A DNA stretch of 64,000 nucleotides from Scytonema sp. UIC 10036 (GTDB lineage: Bacteria > Cyanobacteriota > Cyanobacteriia > Cyanobacteriales > Nostocaceae), in the NCBI RefSeq assembly GCF_009725235.1, contig NZ_WJFC01000024.1:35833-99832 (forward strand). Reading direction: 5' to 3'. Within the stretch, counting starts at the first letter, position 1; each line of letters begins with the position of its first letter. The notes beneath the pieces are model-generated. The model worked only from the letters and a program-made list of their open reading frames with translations, was not told the DNA's origin and did no database searches. A program made the translations under genes and the position numbers. Below, piece by piece: positions 1 through 8,684 of the stretch.

Positions 1-490
1 TCTCCGATTCATCCTCTATATTGATACATCGATGATTGGGGCGAACTCGGTCTTCGGGAAGTAATTGTCTGAGGGTTGTTTGCAAATTATACCAACTAAT
101 TGATGTTCGACCCTCTCCATACTCTTTAAACCAATCATCATAACTCAGAGAAAACGATGAGATTCGCTCTCCGCGCAAATTCTTTTGTACCCATTCGCGT
201 GTAGCTTTTGCAGGCTGTGTTCCTGGAGTTGTCTTGACAGTCTCCTCGTTAGGTGGCTTGGGATTCAAAAATCGATTACCAACTTCTTTGATTTGTTCGT
301 AAGCTACAGAATCTAAATATTTCAGAGCTTTTAATCCATTGGGGAGAAGATCCACCGTTTGACCGACTTGACGAAAAGCGCGAGTTTGATCGACAACTAA
401 CAGATTTTCAACTCCTCGCTTGCGTAAGCCGATGGCAGTTGCCAATCCAACAGGTCCAGCACCAATGACAACAACGTCGAGCTTCTCCAT
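1..490 (-). CDS. FAD-dependent monooxygenase/oxidoreductase, N-terminal part (runs off window)
   Basis: About 163 residues are visible, read from an ATG at 490 and still open at base 1. The protein starts MEKLDVVVIGAGPVGLATA, a Rossmann dinucleotide-binding motif (GxGPxG) at residues 10-15, followed by a charged end of the second strand (VVDQ). This is the FAD-binding start of flavoprotein hydroxylases of the PF01494 type. The substrate cannot be told from this part. It is divergent from nudC, with about 108 bp between the starts. The C-terminal part lies outside the window. Confidence 0.8.
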   Translation of the reverse strand, partial: MEKLDVVVIGAGPVGLATAIGLRKRGVENLLVVDQTRAFRQVGQTVDLLPNGLKALKYLDSVAYEQIKEVGNRFLNPKPPNEETVKTTPGTQPAKATREWVQKNLRGERISSFSLSYDDWFKEYGEGRTSISWYNLQTTLRQLLPEDRVRPNHRCINIEDESE

Positions 491-598
491 AAAAGGAATC
501 CCGTTATGCATTTCAATTTTTATATCTTAACTGCTGTTATAGCAATTTTCAGGGCATTGCTCATAGTGCTAGGATCGGAGTAATGGCGTTCTAGTGAT

Positions 599-1414
599 AT
601 GCAGCGAACTTTCATCCCTGGCATTATTCCACCTCTAGTAGAATCCGAACCCTCTTTGTGGTTCGCGTTTGTTGGCAACAAGTTATTAATCCGTTCTGAA
701 GGGACAGTTAGCCACATTCCCAGGTTTGTCAGTTTAGCAGAAATTGGTTTGAAGGCACTGCGATCGCAATTCCTCGGTACTCTTGATGGCATTGGGTGTT
801 ACTCAGCCGAACTGCCCAAGGATTCTATCATCCCTGATAGTTTGAGGTTAATGGGACTGCGGGAATTGTATGGAAGCTTGGATGAGGACTTGTATGCAGT
901 ATGTGGTCGCGCCGTTCAGATTATGGAATGGGATCGTACCCACCAGTACTGCGGTCATTGCGCGACACCTACAGTTCAATTAGCACATGAGCGTGCCAAG
1001 CGTTGCCCTAAATGCGAGTTAGTAAATTATCCGCGCCTCTCACCTGCAATGATTGTTCTTGTCTCGCGGGGTGAAGAAGTATTATTAGCTCGTGCGCCTC
1101 GGTTTCCACCGGGTATGTACAGCATACTGGCTGGATTTGTGGAACCAGGAGAATCATTAGAAGAAACAGTGGTGCGAGAAGTCCGAGAGGAAGTAGGGAT
1201 TGAGGTCAAAGATATTCGCTATTTTGGCTCGCAACCCTGGCCATTTCCCAACTCACTAATGATTGGATTTACTGCAACTTATGCAAGTGGTGATATCGTC
1301 ATCGAACCCCAGGAGTTAGTCGATGCTGCTTGGTTTAGTAAATATAACCTACCGCAGATTCCTCCCAAGCCAAGTATTGCTCGAAAACTCCTCGACTGGT
1401 TTGTTTCAACTTAA
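599..1414 (+). CDS. nudC: NAD(+)/NADH diphosphatase, Nudix hydrolase
   Basis: 271 aa, the usual NudC length. A four-cysteine zinc ribbon (C118, C121, C136, C139) precedes a full Nudix box at about residues 179-201 (G-x5-E-x7-REVREEVGI), and SQPWPFP at 211-217 is the signature that separates NADH pyrophosphatases from other Nudix enzymes. The family hydrolyses NAD(H) to NMN(H) and AMP and, in characterised members, removes NAD caps from RNA 5' ends. It is cytosolic and stands alone here. The ATG at 599 is the only start that keeps the whole N-terminal domain. Confidence 0.95.
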   Translation: MQRTFIPGIIPPLVESEPSLWFAFVGNKLLIRSEGTVSHIPRFVSLAEIGLKALRSQFLGTLDGIGCYSAELPKDSIIPDSLRLMGLRELYGSLDEDLYAVCGRAVQIMEWDRTHQYCGHCATPTVQLAHERAKRCPKCELVNYPRLSPAMIVLVSRGEEVLLARAPRFPPGMYSILAGFVEPGESLEETVVREVREEVGIEVKDIRYFGSQPWPFPNSLMIGFTATYASGDIVIEPQELVDAAWFSKYNLPQIPPKPSIARKLLDWFVST

Positions 1415-1609
1415 TAAACTGCGATCTCCATGATATAAATTCACTCCCACTGCCAGAAAAACAAAACCCCCAAAATCTCATAACTGCATTACTGCATAGA
1501 AGAATATGGGGGGTGGGTTAGGTACAGTCATATTAATGATAATCAGACCACTGCATGAAAACAGCATGAGGAAATAGTGAGAAAAATCTCATGATGTATA
1601 AGAAACTTT

Positions 1610-1951
1610 TTGATACCGTGTACTGTATATCTATTGTTTTTTATATTTGTGCTTTTACCAACTATAACCATGAATTCACAAGCATATCTTTCGCAATCCA
1701 AAAATTCTTCTTATGAGACAGAATTGATTCAACAAGAAGACCAGTGTTTGTTGTACGAGAGGTTTTGCGTTGTTGCTAGAAATACTGAAGACGGAAGTTA
1801 TTATGTTGGACGTATTCAAGTAAATGCAATTCAGCCTGATTATTTTTGTTGGTGTCATGCCTGTCAACAGTTGAATCTCAGGATTTCGGTATATGGCTAC
1901 CTATCCAAATCTAATGATGATAACAAGATACCGTTGTTAGTTATCAAATAA
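1610..1951 (+). CDS. small secreted hypothetical protein
   Basis: 113 aa from a TTG; an ATG at 1670 would give 93 aa but remove most of the hydrophobic N-terminus (LLFFIFVLLPT), which looks like a signal peptide. The mature part contains four cysteines (CLLYERFC and CWCHAC), which could form disulfides or bind a metal in the periplasm. I do not recognise the family. Start choice and expression are uncertain. Confidence 0.45.
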   Translation: MIPCTVYLLFFIFVLLPTITMNSQAYLSQSKNSSYETELIQQEDQCLLYERFCVVARNTEDGSYYVGRIQVNAIQPDYFCWCHACQQLNLRISVYGYLSKSNDDNKIPLLVIK

Positions 1952-2011
1952 CCAAAAGTTAGTCACAGCCCGTGCTTTGCACATAGTGTGGCAGAGACTA
2001 AGCTGGTTTGT

Positions 2012-2968
2012 TTATTCGAGTCTCAAACTAGAATTTTTGAGTTTAACTTGATTAAAACCTTCAATACCCTGCAATCCACCCGTATGAACGGCGACGATTG
2101 TAATATTGTGATGGAAAAATCCTTTTTTTGCCAAATCGAAAATACCAAAAAACATTTTTCCAGTGTAAATTGGATCGAGAGCAATAGAGTATTTTCGTTT
2201 AAAGTCATTGACAAAATCAATTAATTCTGGCTTCCATTTGGCATAGCCACCAAAACAGTAATCATCGGTGATTTGCCAATTTTGGCAGCGTAAATTATCT
2301 TGCGTGTCAAGCAATCTTTGCACGTCATTTTTCAAAAAATTTCCTTTTAATGCTGAAAACCCAATAATATATTGATCTGAATCAGCAGCCGCAACAATAC
2401 CAGCTAAAGTACAACCCGTACCACACGCCGTACAAAAATAATCAGGTCGAACTAGCATTTGTGAATGAACTTCGTCAACAGTTTCTCTACAGCCGTGCAA
2501 AGCTAAAGTATTCGAGCCGCCTGATGGCAAAAAATAAACATTACCAAATTCTTTTTTTATCTGTTGAAAAATCAAACTTTCATCGCGAAACTCAGAGCGG
2601 CTGACAAAGAGCAATTTCATTCCACACTTTTCGGCAAAATCAAGTGTTGTGTTGAGGGGTTCGGTACGTTCACCGCGAATAATACCGATGGTTTTAATGC
2701 CCACATATTTTCCCACGACAGCCGTAGCGTAGATATGATTTGAGAAGGCACCCCCGAATGTAACAAGCCGTGGAAATCCTAACTCTTTGATTTTCAAGCA
2801 ATTGTATTTCAGTTTCCGGAATTTATTACCTGATACTGAAGAATTTAGCAAATCATCTCTTTTAATCAAAAGCCTAATTTTAGCTTCTGTTAGCGTTTCG
2901 TCAAAAATTTCCTGAATTGGGCTGACAGGTACATTAAAAAAATTGGCGACTGTTTCTGAGGAAGTCAT
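2012..2968 (-). CDS. PLP-dependent D-cysteine desulfhydrase / ACC deaminase family
   Basis: 318 aa, fold-type II PLP enzyme. The likely Schiff-base lysine is K49 in SGNKFRKLK, followed by the GGAFSNH phosphate/substrate loop near residues 72-78; both are typical of the D-cysteine desulfhydrase and 1-aminocyclopropane-1-carboxylate deaminase family. Members release ammonia and an alpha-keto acid, plus sulfide from D-cysteine. The two activities cannot be separated by eye. It starts 2 bp after the stop of the gene ending at 2971, so the two are probably one transcript. Confidence 0.85.
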   Translation of the reverse strand: MTSSETVANFFNVPVSPIQEIFDETLTEAKIRLLIKRDDLLNSSVSGNKFRKLKYNCLKIKELGFPRLVTFGGAFSNHIYATAVVGKYVGIKTIGIIRGERTEPLNTTLDFAEKCGMKLLFVSRSEFRDESLIFQQIKKEFGNVYFLPSGGSNTLALHGCRETVDEVHSQMLVRPDYFCTACGTGCTLAGIVAAADSDQYIIGFSALKGNFLKNDVQRLLDTQDNLRCQNWQITDDYCFGGYAKWKPELIDFVNDFKRKYSIALDPIYTGKMFFGIFDLAKKGFFHHNITIVAVHTGGLQGIEGFNQVKLKNSSLRLE

Positions 2969-2970
2969 AT

Positions 2971-4239
2971 TTAGCGGATACCCTCATTATCGATCGCACT
3001 GTAAATGTCGATAGGCGCGAGTCCCAACCAAGGATCGCTACTGGGAGTCAAAAACAGTTCGGCGTAAACTTTTTCATTTAATGAATCCACATAGCTTGTT
3101 TGGTTACCTTGTACAAACCATTGATGAATTTGCCTGTGCAGGATATACTCATTTCTAACTGTATCAAGAGCCATTGCCGCTTCAAAATTACGAATCAGGT
3201 TTGATAGCTCCTGTGGATTTTTAGCAGACTGAAACTTTTTATCACCGATTAAGGCAATGCTGTTTTTATCCAGTTTGGCAGACTCTGTGTAAAGTTGGGC
3301 GATTCTGCTCCAAGTTGCTCGATCTGTTATTTCTAAAGGAGTGCTTGGATTTTCAGTGCTTTGTGGCTGGAGATTGTTTAGTATTGGACTTTCCACTCTC
3401 ATTTTTGAGACTGCTACCGTACCTGCTACTGTAGCATTGGGAGTTTCGCTTTCATTACTAGGAGATGCAACTAACCGGGGTGGAGACTGGATACCCAGTT
3501 TCGCTAAATCTGCTGTCCATTGGTTTTGGAGAGTGGTGAGGCGATCGCTATGGTATTGTCGTAAAAAAGCTTCGCGTTGGGAACTGTTACGTTTGCTGTA
3601 TTCCTTTGCTGCGACTTCCCCTTGCTGGAGGCGATCGAGAAAAGCTTTTGGTCCGTATAGCCCTGGAATTGCATCAATGGGACGACCCGAACTATCTAAG
3701 ATGTAATGAATGCTATTACCTGTAATTGTGCGTTCTAGTTTGCGCCCGTCACCAAAATCAATCGTTACTTTAGGAACGGGACGAACTGATTGCCAATGTA
3801 GAATAAAGTTTTCTCTTAATAACTTGGAAATTTCCGCGTTGGGATATAGTGCGACTCTAAAAAACCTGCTGTTGGCGCAGCTGAGATCTGTGTCCAAGTT
3901 ACCCAGCAACCTCAAAGATAGGATTGGTTTACCGCTAGCTGTTGCGGCGGCTTTCGCTTTTTCCAGATCGGTGTACCAGTAAAGCTGAGAAGCATAGCAA
4001 TCCTTTTGCTGACAGAGTGAATCTAAAGCCTGACGGATTTGCACGTTAGCAGAATTTAATTCATTGGCATGAGATTTGAGAAATATTTCCAATCCCGTTT
4101 GACCTTGTTGTCGCAGCGTCGCAACTTCTTCAGATAGTTTAGACGTTTTTAATATAGGAGTTTGAGTATAAGCTATTTGCGAAATACCGACACTTACTAG
4201 CATCAGTACAAATGGAATTTGAAAAAGATTGGTTTTCAT
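2971..4239 (-). CDS. secreted thioredoxin-fold-like protein, function unknown
   Basis: 422 aa with an N-terminal signal peptide (hydrophobic residues 8-25). Residues of about 90-205 (YWYTDLEKAKAAATASGKP, then a block ending SGRPIDAIPG) follow the pattern of thioredoxin-like domains that meet 'co-translocated cargo' sequences, but no CxxC is present, so redox activity is unlikely. The C-terminal third is helical with a low-complexity linker. First gene of a probable two-gene operon with the PLP enzyme at 2012-2968. The fold assignment is by pattern only. Confidence 0.6.
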   Translation of the reverse strand: MKTNLFQIPFVLMLVSVGISQIAYTQTPILKTSKLSEEVATLRQQGQTGLEIFLKSHANELNSANVQIRQALDSLCQQKDCYASQLYWYTDLEKAKAAATASGKPILSLRLLGNLDTDLSCANSRFFRVALYPNAEISKLLRENFILHWQSVRPVPKVTIDFGDGRKLERTITGNSIHYILDSSGRPIDAIPGLYGPKAFLDRLQQGEVAAKEYSKRNSSQREAFLRQYHSDRLTTLQNQWTADLAKLGIQSPPRLVASPSNESETPNATVAGTVAVSKMRVESPILNNLQPQSTENPSTPLEITDRATWSRIAQLYTESAKLDKNSIALIGDKKFQSAKNPQELSNLIRNFEAAMALDTVRNEYILHRQIHQWFVQGNQTSYVDSLNEKVYAELFLTPSSDPWLGLAPIDIYSAIDNEGIR

Positions 4240-4340
4240 AATAGAAACGACAAAAGAGCCAATTTTGACCTACTTTCTCCAAGATTAACATGAAGATTCG
4301 GAAACAACTGTATGTTCTACATCTCTTCATAGTAGGGTTT

Positions 4341-4477
4341 CAATACTTGTCGGTTAAGCCTAAAAATACGAAAACACGTAGGTTGGGTTGAGGAACGAAA
4401 CCCAACATTTATCAGCATTTGTTGGGTTTCGCGCTTCGCTCTACCCAACCTACAATTTCCTTATCCGAGCAGTATTG
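4341..4477. mobile_element. MITE copy A, 137 bp, with 10-bp target duplication
   Basis: The element is a nested palindrome. Outer inverted ends are CAATACTTGTCGGTTAA (left) and the complement of CAATACTGCTCGGATAA (right). The inner palindrome begins GTAGGTTGGGTTGAGGAACG and spans 4378-4453. The 10 bases AGTAGGGTTT occur directly on both sides (4331-4340 and 4478-4487), a clear target-site duplication. It has no coding capacity. It lies in the 395-bp gap between the divergent genes ending at 4239 and starting at 4635. Confidence 0.9.
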
Positions 4478-4634
4478 AGTAGGGTTTGAGAAATGGAATC
4501 AAATTCTTTGAATTCTATCTTGACTGTAGTAACTGAGTACCCTAATGGGTAATCCTTTATTTTATTTCTGGAATTGAGAGTAAATCTACAGAAGTTAGTT
4601 ATTGTCAAATTCAACTAATACTTCTCTACGATAG

Positions 4635-4901
4635 ATGAACAGTATCACACAAACAACTCTTCCCACTCTAAAAAATGGTAATTCTGGTGTAGCCGTCAAA
4701 ATTTTGCAACGGTTGTTAATGTTTCAAAGTATCAGTGTTCCCAGATTATTTCTGAAAATTGATGGCAATTTCGGTCAAGCAACAGAAGCTGCTGTGAAAG
4801 ATTTTCAAAAAAGCAGAGGATTATCTGTAGATGGAGTGGTCGGACTCAAAACTTGGCAAGAACTGAGTGCTTTACCTGGTGATGGAGAAGAAACTTTGTA
4901 A
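4635..4901 (+). CDS. peptidoglycan-binding domain protein (PG_binding_1)
   Basis: 88 aa, a single domain: LKNGNSGVAVKILQRLL, then GNFGQATEAAVKDFQ and LSVDGVVGLKTWQEL, the three-helix pattern of PF01471. Such proteins bind cell-wall glycan; without a catalytic domain or clear signal peptide its exact role is open. It stands alone and is followed by a strong hairpin. Confidence 0.85.
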   Translation: MNSITQTTLPTLKNGNSGVAVKILQRLLMFQSISVPRLFLKIDGNFGQATEAAVKDFQKSRGLSVDGVVGLKTWQELSALPGDGEETL

Positions 4902-4914
4902 GTAAAACAAGTAG

Positions 4915-4938
4915 GGGCGCAATGCCTTGCGCCCTTAT
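4915..4938 (+). terminator. hairpin after the PG-binding gene
   Basis: GGGCGCAA-TGCC-TTGCGCCC is a perfect 8-bp stem with a 4-base loop, followed by TTATAAAAAA. The preceding GTA and this arm resemble a repeat common between cyanobacterial genes (see also 20906-20935), so it may be a dispersed repeat serving as a terminator. Confidence 0.55.
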
Positions 4939-4979
4939 AAAAAATGTGGTTTATTTAGATAACAACTATTGCGATATCA

Positions 4980-5447
4980 TCAAATCCTAGTTTTCAGTTG
5001 AGGTTTTGATGTTTGTCTGAGTTTTTGTATATCTGTTTTATCCCAACCAGCCCATATATTAATATCAGTACGGTTGCCTTTCAATTTGTTACAAGCCCTA
5101 CAAAGCAGGATAAAGTTATTTGTCGTGTTGGTTGTGTAGCCCCAAAGCTCATCGGGATCTGTTGGAGTCTTTTTGGGTGTCAAGGGTTTGACATGATCTA
5201 TAGTATATGGATTGTCTTCAGTAAAAAGACATCGACACTTTTTGTTAAAACAGCGATTTCCTTGAATTTTTATTTGCTCTTGAATCCACTTGTCATAAGT
5301 TCCAGATACTTTTAACTGGTGATACAAAGAACGAGGCGAACACTGTTCGTTCCATCTTTGATTAGTTTCTTCAATACCATTTATTGCTGTTTCCGATCTT
5401 TTTTGAATTTCATATAGCTCTTTTCTCAGTTGACTGATACTTTTCAT
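4980..5447 (-). CDS. HNH endonuclease
   Basis: 155 aa. A CxxxxC/HV...CxxC-type HNH core is visible: CFNKKCRC, then YTIDHVKPLTP, then LLCRACNKLKGNR, giving the zinc cysteines and the catalytic DH. The N-terminal third is helical. Its start overlaps the stop of the 151-aa gene by 4 bases, so translation is coupled. With two helical partners it forms a three-gene cassette that could be a nuclease-based defence or mobile unit (inference). Confidence 0.8.
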   Translation of the reverse strand: MKSISQLRKELYEIQKRSETAINGIEETNQRWNEQCSPRSLYHQLKVSGTYDKWIQEQIKIQGNRCFNKKCRCLFTEDNPYTIDHVKPLTPKKTPTDPDELWGYTTNTTNNFILLCRACNKLKGNRTDINIWAGWDKTDIQKLRQTSKPQLKTRI

Positions 5448-5899
5448 AAAGTCCCTCCAACACTTTGCAAGAATTCTTCTCTCTCCTTTGAAGATAGTGA
5501 ATCCGCGTACTCTTGCATAGTTTGATAATGCCCTTCTATTGCATCAGATATCATCTGTATTGCTTGTGTAGATTTTCTACAAATCTCTGAATATCTTTTA
5601 TTAAAATTATCAATTTGATTTTCAACTTCTGCAACTTCAGGTGAATTAACTATTTGCTGAAACTCCAGAGCAGAAGATGGTCTTCTCAACTTTTCCAACA
5701 AACCTTCAAGTAGTAATGCGTTTCTATGTTGAAGCCGTAGTGAATTCTTCAATGTATGTTCAATTCTTTTGACTACACCTTGACAAACGTAAGTATGCTC
5801 TTTATTAGCCTTGGTGTACATAACACCAACTGTTAGCTTTTTAGCTAAATAATTTGAGCATCCTAATGACTTTAATTGTTTTCTCGTGATAGTTTTCAT
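5444..5899 (-). CDS. helical protein of unknown function in HNH cassette
   Basis: 151 aa, almost all predicted helix, with a basic N-terminus (MKTITRKQLKSLGCSNYLAKKLT) that could be a small DNA-binding helix-turn-helix, and an acidic C-terminus. I do not recognise the family. It overlaps the HNH gene start by 4 bases and follows the coiled-coil gene by 24 bp, so all three are probably one operon. Confidence 0.65.
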   Translation of the reverse strand: MKTITRKQLKSLGCSNYLAKKLTVGVMYTKANKEHTYVCQGVVKRIEHTLKNSLRLQHRNALLLEGLLEKLRRPSSALEFQQIVNSPEVAEVENQIDNFNKRYSEICRKSTQAIQMISDAIEGHYQTMQEYADSLSSKEREEFLQSVGGTL

Positions 5900-5923
5900 A
5901 AAATTCTGTATAACTGTCTGAAT

Positions 5924-6610
5924 CTAGCCAATGTCTAAAATCTTCTTGATTTCATTTGGGATATATTTTATGGTAGAGATTATAAAATTTCTTATTTTTA
6001 CTAATGTCTGGTTTTGATATTCTGCTATATCTCTTAGTTGCTCGTTTTCCTCTATTAAGATTTCACTTCCCTCTTTGAGCTTGTTAATAGCTTGAAGATT
6101 TTCATTTAAAGTCTTTTGATGTATTTCAATTTGTTTTTCTTGTCTGATAATTTCTTGCTTTTGGTCTTCAAGTGTTTTTCTTTGCTCGTTAATTCTTTCT
6201 TGCTGTTGTTCGAGTTCTTTTTGGTTGATTTCAATTTGCTTTCGGTCTTTTCTAATTTGTTCCTCAAGAGCAGCTAATGTTTCATTAAGAGTGACAATAC
6301 TCTTATCTCGCATGGTCACAAGACCTTTCTGATAAGCTTGCTGTCTTTGACGAGTTTTCGTCTCTGGACCCGCAAAAGATGCCAATCTCAATGATAATTC
6401 GTTCCATTCTTCTTGAGAAAAGACTTTGAGAACATCCTCAACTGTGACTGATGGCGATTGTGCGATCGCTCGTTCAACATCTGCCATCGTCCAACCCAAG
6501 GACACGCGGAGAACTTTTTTACGCTCTGTATCCAGTTTGATAATAAATTTTAGCTCTTGCTTGTGCGTTCCAGTCACCGCTTCACACCCCCCAATACTTA
6601 TCGTCAACAA
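5924..6610 (-). CDS. coiled-coil protein, possibly the 3' part of a frameshifted gene
   Basis: 228 aa in the track frame. Residues 85-195 form a long coiled coil with heptads rich in Q, E, K and I; the C-terminus (about 205-228) is amphipathic. The first eight residues are doubtful. If one base is removed from a C6 run (6587-6592, G6 on the coding strand), the upstream frame (6582-6872) joins smoothly as ...VDDKYWG-CEAVTGTHKQEL. So this may be the distal part of a larger gene. Function unknown; first gene of the HNH cassette. Confidence 0.6.
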   Translation of the reverse strand: MLTISIGGCEAVTGTHKQELKFIIKLDTERKKVLRVSLGWTMADVERAIAQSPSVTVEDVLKVFSQEEWNELSLRLASFAGPETKTRQRQQAYQKGLVTMRDKSIVTLNETLAALEEQIRKDRKQIEINQKELEQQQERINEQRKTLEDQKQEIIRQEKQIEIHQKTLNENLQAINKLKEGSEILIEENEQLRDIAEYQNQTLVKIRNFIISTIKYIPNEIKKILDIG

Positions 6611-6872
6611 TCATCTGTAGTAGCAGATTCAACGAGCAAACTTTTTGTTCCGGACGACTTCTGCTTAATTCACCAATTAATTTTTCTGAGGTCAGAAACC
6701 CACCAATACCATCATGATTGGTTAATCTGCGTCCATTGGGAAAACCTAGCAGCCTATGATTAGGAAGAATTATACCAATCATACTGGTCTGCCTGGTATT
6801 TTGCGATCGCGACAAGATAAGCAAATCAGTTTTACTCATCATCAAAAATTTGATTTTCCCAAAGTGAAACAA
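6582..6872 (-). pseudogene. probable 5' part of the coiled-coil gene, split by a G6 run
   Basis: 96-codon frame ending in DDKYWGV just past the G6 run at 6587-6592. Its segment LPNHRLLGFPNGRRLTNHDGIGGF looks protein-like and continues without a gap into the next frame if the run loses one base. The first 25 codons are less convincing, and a plus-strand fragment (about 6760-6894, ending KVKQYVALGAD-stop) overlaps them. Pseudogene, phase-variable gene and sequencing error are all possible. Confidence 0.4.
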
Positions 6873-6985
6873 TATGTAGCTTTAGGTGCTGATTAGCCGC
6901 GAGAAAAAATTAGCGATCTGGAAACTCAAAGTCCCTAATATATGCTATGATCGTAGACCACGTAAAGCGTTGTAAAAAACAGTTT

Positions 6986-7279
6986 ATGAAGCAAGTCATA
7001 TTACCAGAAGTTCTCACCCTAGAAGAAGTTTCGGAATATTTACGTTTGCCAATGGAAACTTTACAGCGTCAAGCCTTACAAGGAAAGCTTCCCGGTCGTC
7101 AAATTGAAAACGAATGGAGGTTTTTGAAAGTTGCAATTGATGATTGGTTGCGTGCTCAAAATAGTCGTTCTACCCTACTTCAACAAGCAGGGGCTTTTGC
7201 AGATGATACATCTCTTGCTCAATTGAGAACAAGTATTTATGAAGCGCGAGGACGTTCTGAAGTCGATGAGTCATTATAA
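6986..7279 (+). CDS. excisionase/MerR-type HTH antitoxin of a VapC pair
   Basis: 97 aa from ATG 6986; the frame also offers ATG 6947, but the family begins near MKQVILPEVLTLEEVSEYL. This is the DNA-binding helix-turn-helix (residues 9-55, ...GRQIENEWRF) used by excisionase-like antitoxins. The C-terminal tail (SIYEARGRSEVDE) would neutralise the toxin. Five bases separate it from the PIN toxin gene, so the pair is one operon, presumably autoregulated. Confidence 0.8.
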   Translation: MKQVILPEVLTLEEVSEYLRLPMETLQRQALQGKLPGRQIENEWRFLKVAIDDWLRAQNSRSTLLQQAGAFADDTSLAQLRTSIYEARGRSEVDESL

Positions 7280-7284
7280 CGTAA

Positions 7285-7704
7285 ATGTATTTGCTTGATA
7301 CTGATACTCTAACCCACCTTTATGCTGGAAACACGAATGTTATTGCTAGGTTGAATGCTGTTGAAACTTCAGAGGTGGGAATTACCATTATTACAAAAGC
7401 AGAAATGCTGCGCGGGCGTATTGAGTATCTGATTAAAGCAGAAAATAGTGAAAGTTTATTAAGGGCGCAAGAGTTTTTGTTTCGCACAGAAGAATTCTTA
7501 GCAGAACTTTTAATTGTTCCCATCAGTCAAAGCGCAGCAGATGAATTTGAGCGTTTGCGTATAGTATCAAAACTACGCAAAATTGGACGAGCTGATTTGT
7601 TAATTGCGAGTATCTCCTTAGCCAATAGAGCTACATTAGTGACACGGAATATCAGACATTTTCAACAAATTCCTGGATTACGGGTTGTAAATTGGGTTGA
7701 TTGA
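7285..7704 (+). CDS. vapC: PIN-domain toxin, VapC type
   Basis: 139 aa. PIN-domain acidic residues are in place: D5/D7 in YLLDTDTLTHL, E in TKAEMLRG, and D in GRADLLIASISLA, the last in the usual position before the conserved hydrophobic helix; NIRHFQQIPGL closes the domain. The family are Mg-dependent ribonucleases (tRNA or rRNA targets in studied cases). Second gene of the pair with the HTH antitoxin. Confidence 0.9.
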   Translation: MYLLDTDTLTHLYAGNTNVIARLNAVETSEVGITIITKAEMLRGRIEYLIKAENSESLLRAQEFLFRTEEFLAELLIVPISQSAADEFERLRIVSKLRKIGRADLLIASISLANRATLVTRNIRHFQQIPGLRVVNWVD

Positions 7705-7846
7705 AATATAATACTGTTTTGTCTAGTATTTTGCGCTCGCGACAATATGAGCAAAGAAGAAACAGAGGTTGGTGTCATAGTTCGACTACCATTTACTCCG
7801 GTAAAGGCTCGTTAAAATCATCAGGGACTGTAAACTCTCCGGCGCA

Positions 7847-7984
7847 AAGACCAGTATTCTGGTTCTAATTGATGCAGAAACCCTAGCATGGTTTCAAACG
7901 CAAGGAAAAGATTATGAAAAACGGATAGCTACAGCATTAATACTTATGCAGAAGCACATAAGTATTAATGTGGCGAAAGATTAA
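7847..7984 (+). pseudogene. BrnA-like (DUF4415) antitoxin, C-terminal remnant
   Basis: The frame reads ILVLIDAETLAWFQTQGKDY followed by EKRIATAL, the ribbon-helix-helix core of BrnA/DUF4415 antitoxins. No start codon exists between the preceding stop (7802-7804) and the homologous part, and no BrnT toxin is nearby, so this is a 5'-deleted relic. The rest of the 357-bp gap between 7704 and 8062 shows nothing else I can support. Confidence 0.6.
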
Positions 7985-8061
7985 CGTGGTAGGCAAGCAA
8001 CAGATAGCTCTGTATTGTAAACTAGTCATAAAAGTACTTTCAAAAAAAATGTATTTTCTTT

Positions 8062-8283
8062 ATGTCCTCTTTGGTAGAAATCGAAACAGCAATTAAACAA
8101 CTTCCAGAAAACGAAATTCGCCAACTTGCCACATGGATTCAGACATACTTAGATGAAGCATGGGATCGGCAAATAGAAGTAGATTTAAAATCTGGTAAAT
8201 TAAACAACCTAATTGCTAAAGCAGAAGCTGACATTGCAGCTAATAACGTGAGGGATCTTGATGAAGTCCTTAACGACACCTGA
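8062..8283 (+). CDS. small antitoxin-like protein
   Basis: 73 aa, acidic and helical (LVEIETAIKQLPENEIRQLA, ending DLDEVLNDT). This is a cyanobacterial antitoxin-like family normally followed, with overlap, by a RelE-like toxin gene, and here too the next start overlaps its end (8258/8283). That toxin is broken, so the antitoxin is now an orphan. Assignment rests on family pattern and context. Confidence 0.6.
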   Translation: MSSLVEIETAIKQLPENEIRQLATWIQTYLDEAWDRQIEVDLKSGKLNNLIAKAEADIAANNVRDLDEVLNDT

Positions 8284-8470
8284 TTTTTGGCAAGCATATG
8301 CTGCTTTGTCTTCTGAGATAAAAGAGCAGGCTCAAAAAGCATACCAGCTTGGGACATTGGGCTGTGCGATACGGCTGTCTTCCGTTAGCGCTTACGCTAT
8401 CGCTGATGTTTCAAGTTGCTTCGCACGCTCAAATATCCCCTTTACGATTAAGCTTTACCGGAACGCTTAA
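8261..8470 (+). pseudogene. RelE-like toxin, N-terminal remnant
   Basis: The first ~32 residues, MKSLTTPDFWQAYAALSSEI then KEQAQKAYQL, match the start of RelE-type toxins that partner the preceding antitoxin. Beyond about 8355 the frame reads unrelated residues and stops at 8470. The intruding DNA contains the end of a transposase in another frame (see 8406-8680), so the toxin was interrupted by an insertion sequence, most of which was later lost. Confidence 0.6.
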
Positions 8471-8680
8471 CGTAGTGCGTCGAGCTGTTCCCAAATTTCA
8501 ACGTCTCTCGCTGTGAAGAAATACCTTTTTTTTTACCTGGCTTGTTAGAGAAATCCGCAGATGTTCAAATACCAGAACGTGAAGGAAGAAGTAACCCGCG
8601 AGTAGTTAAAAAAACTAGAGCTAAATTTCCTTCCAAGAAACTGATACACAAAGGAACGGGAGCAAAAATTGAAACACTCA
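8406..8680 (+). pseudogene. IS4-type transposase, C-terminal remnant (frameshifted)
   Basis: One frame gives ISPLRLSFTGTLNVVRRAV followed by PKFQRLS, then after a frame change ...[20 protein letters not shown]. This is the tail of DDE transposases of cyanobacterial IS4-type elements: hydrophobic/basic blocks ending in a PRVVK-like segment. Stops and a T10 run break it. It joins a toxin fragment on the left and a helicase fragment on the right. Family assignment is from memory of the pattern. Confidence 0.5.
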
Positions 8681-8684
8681 CCTT

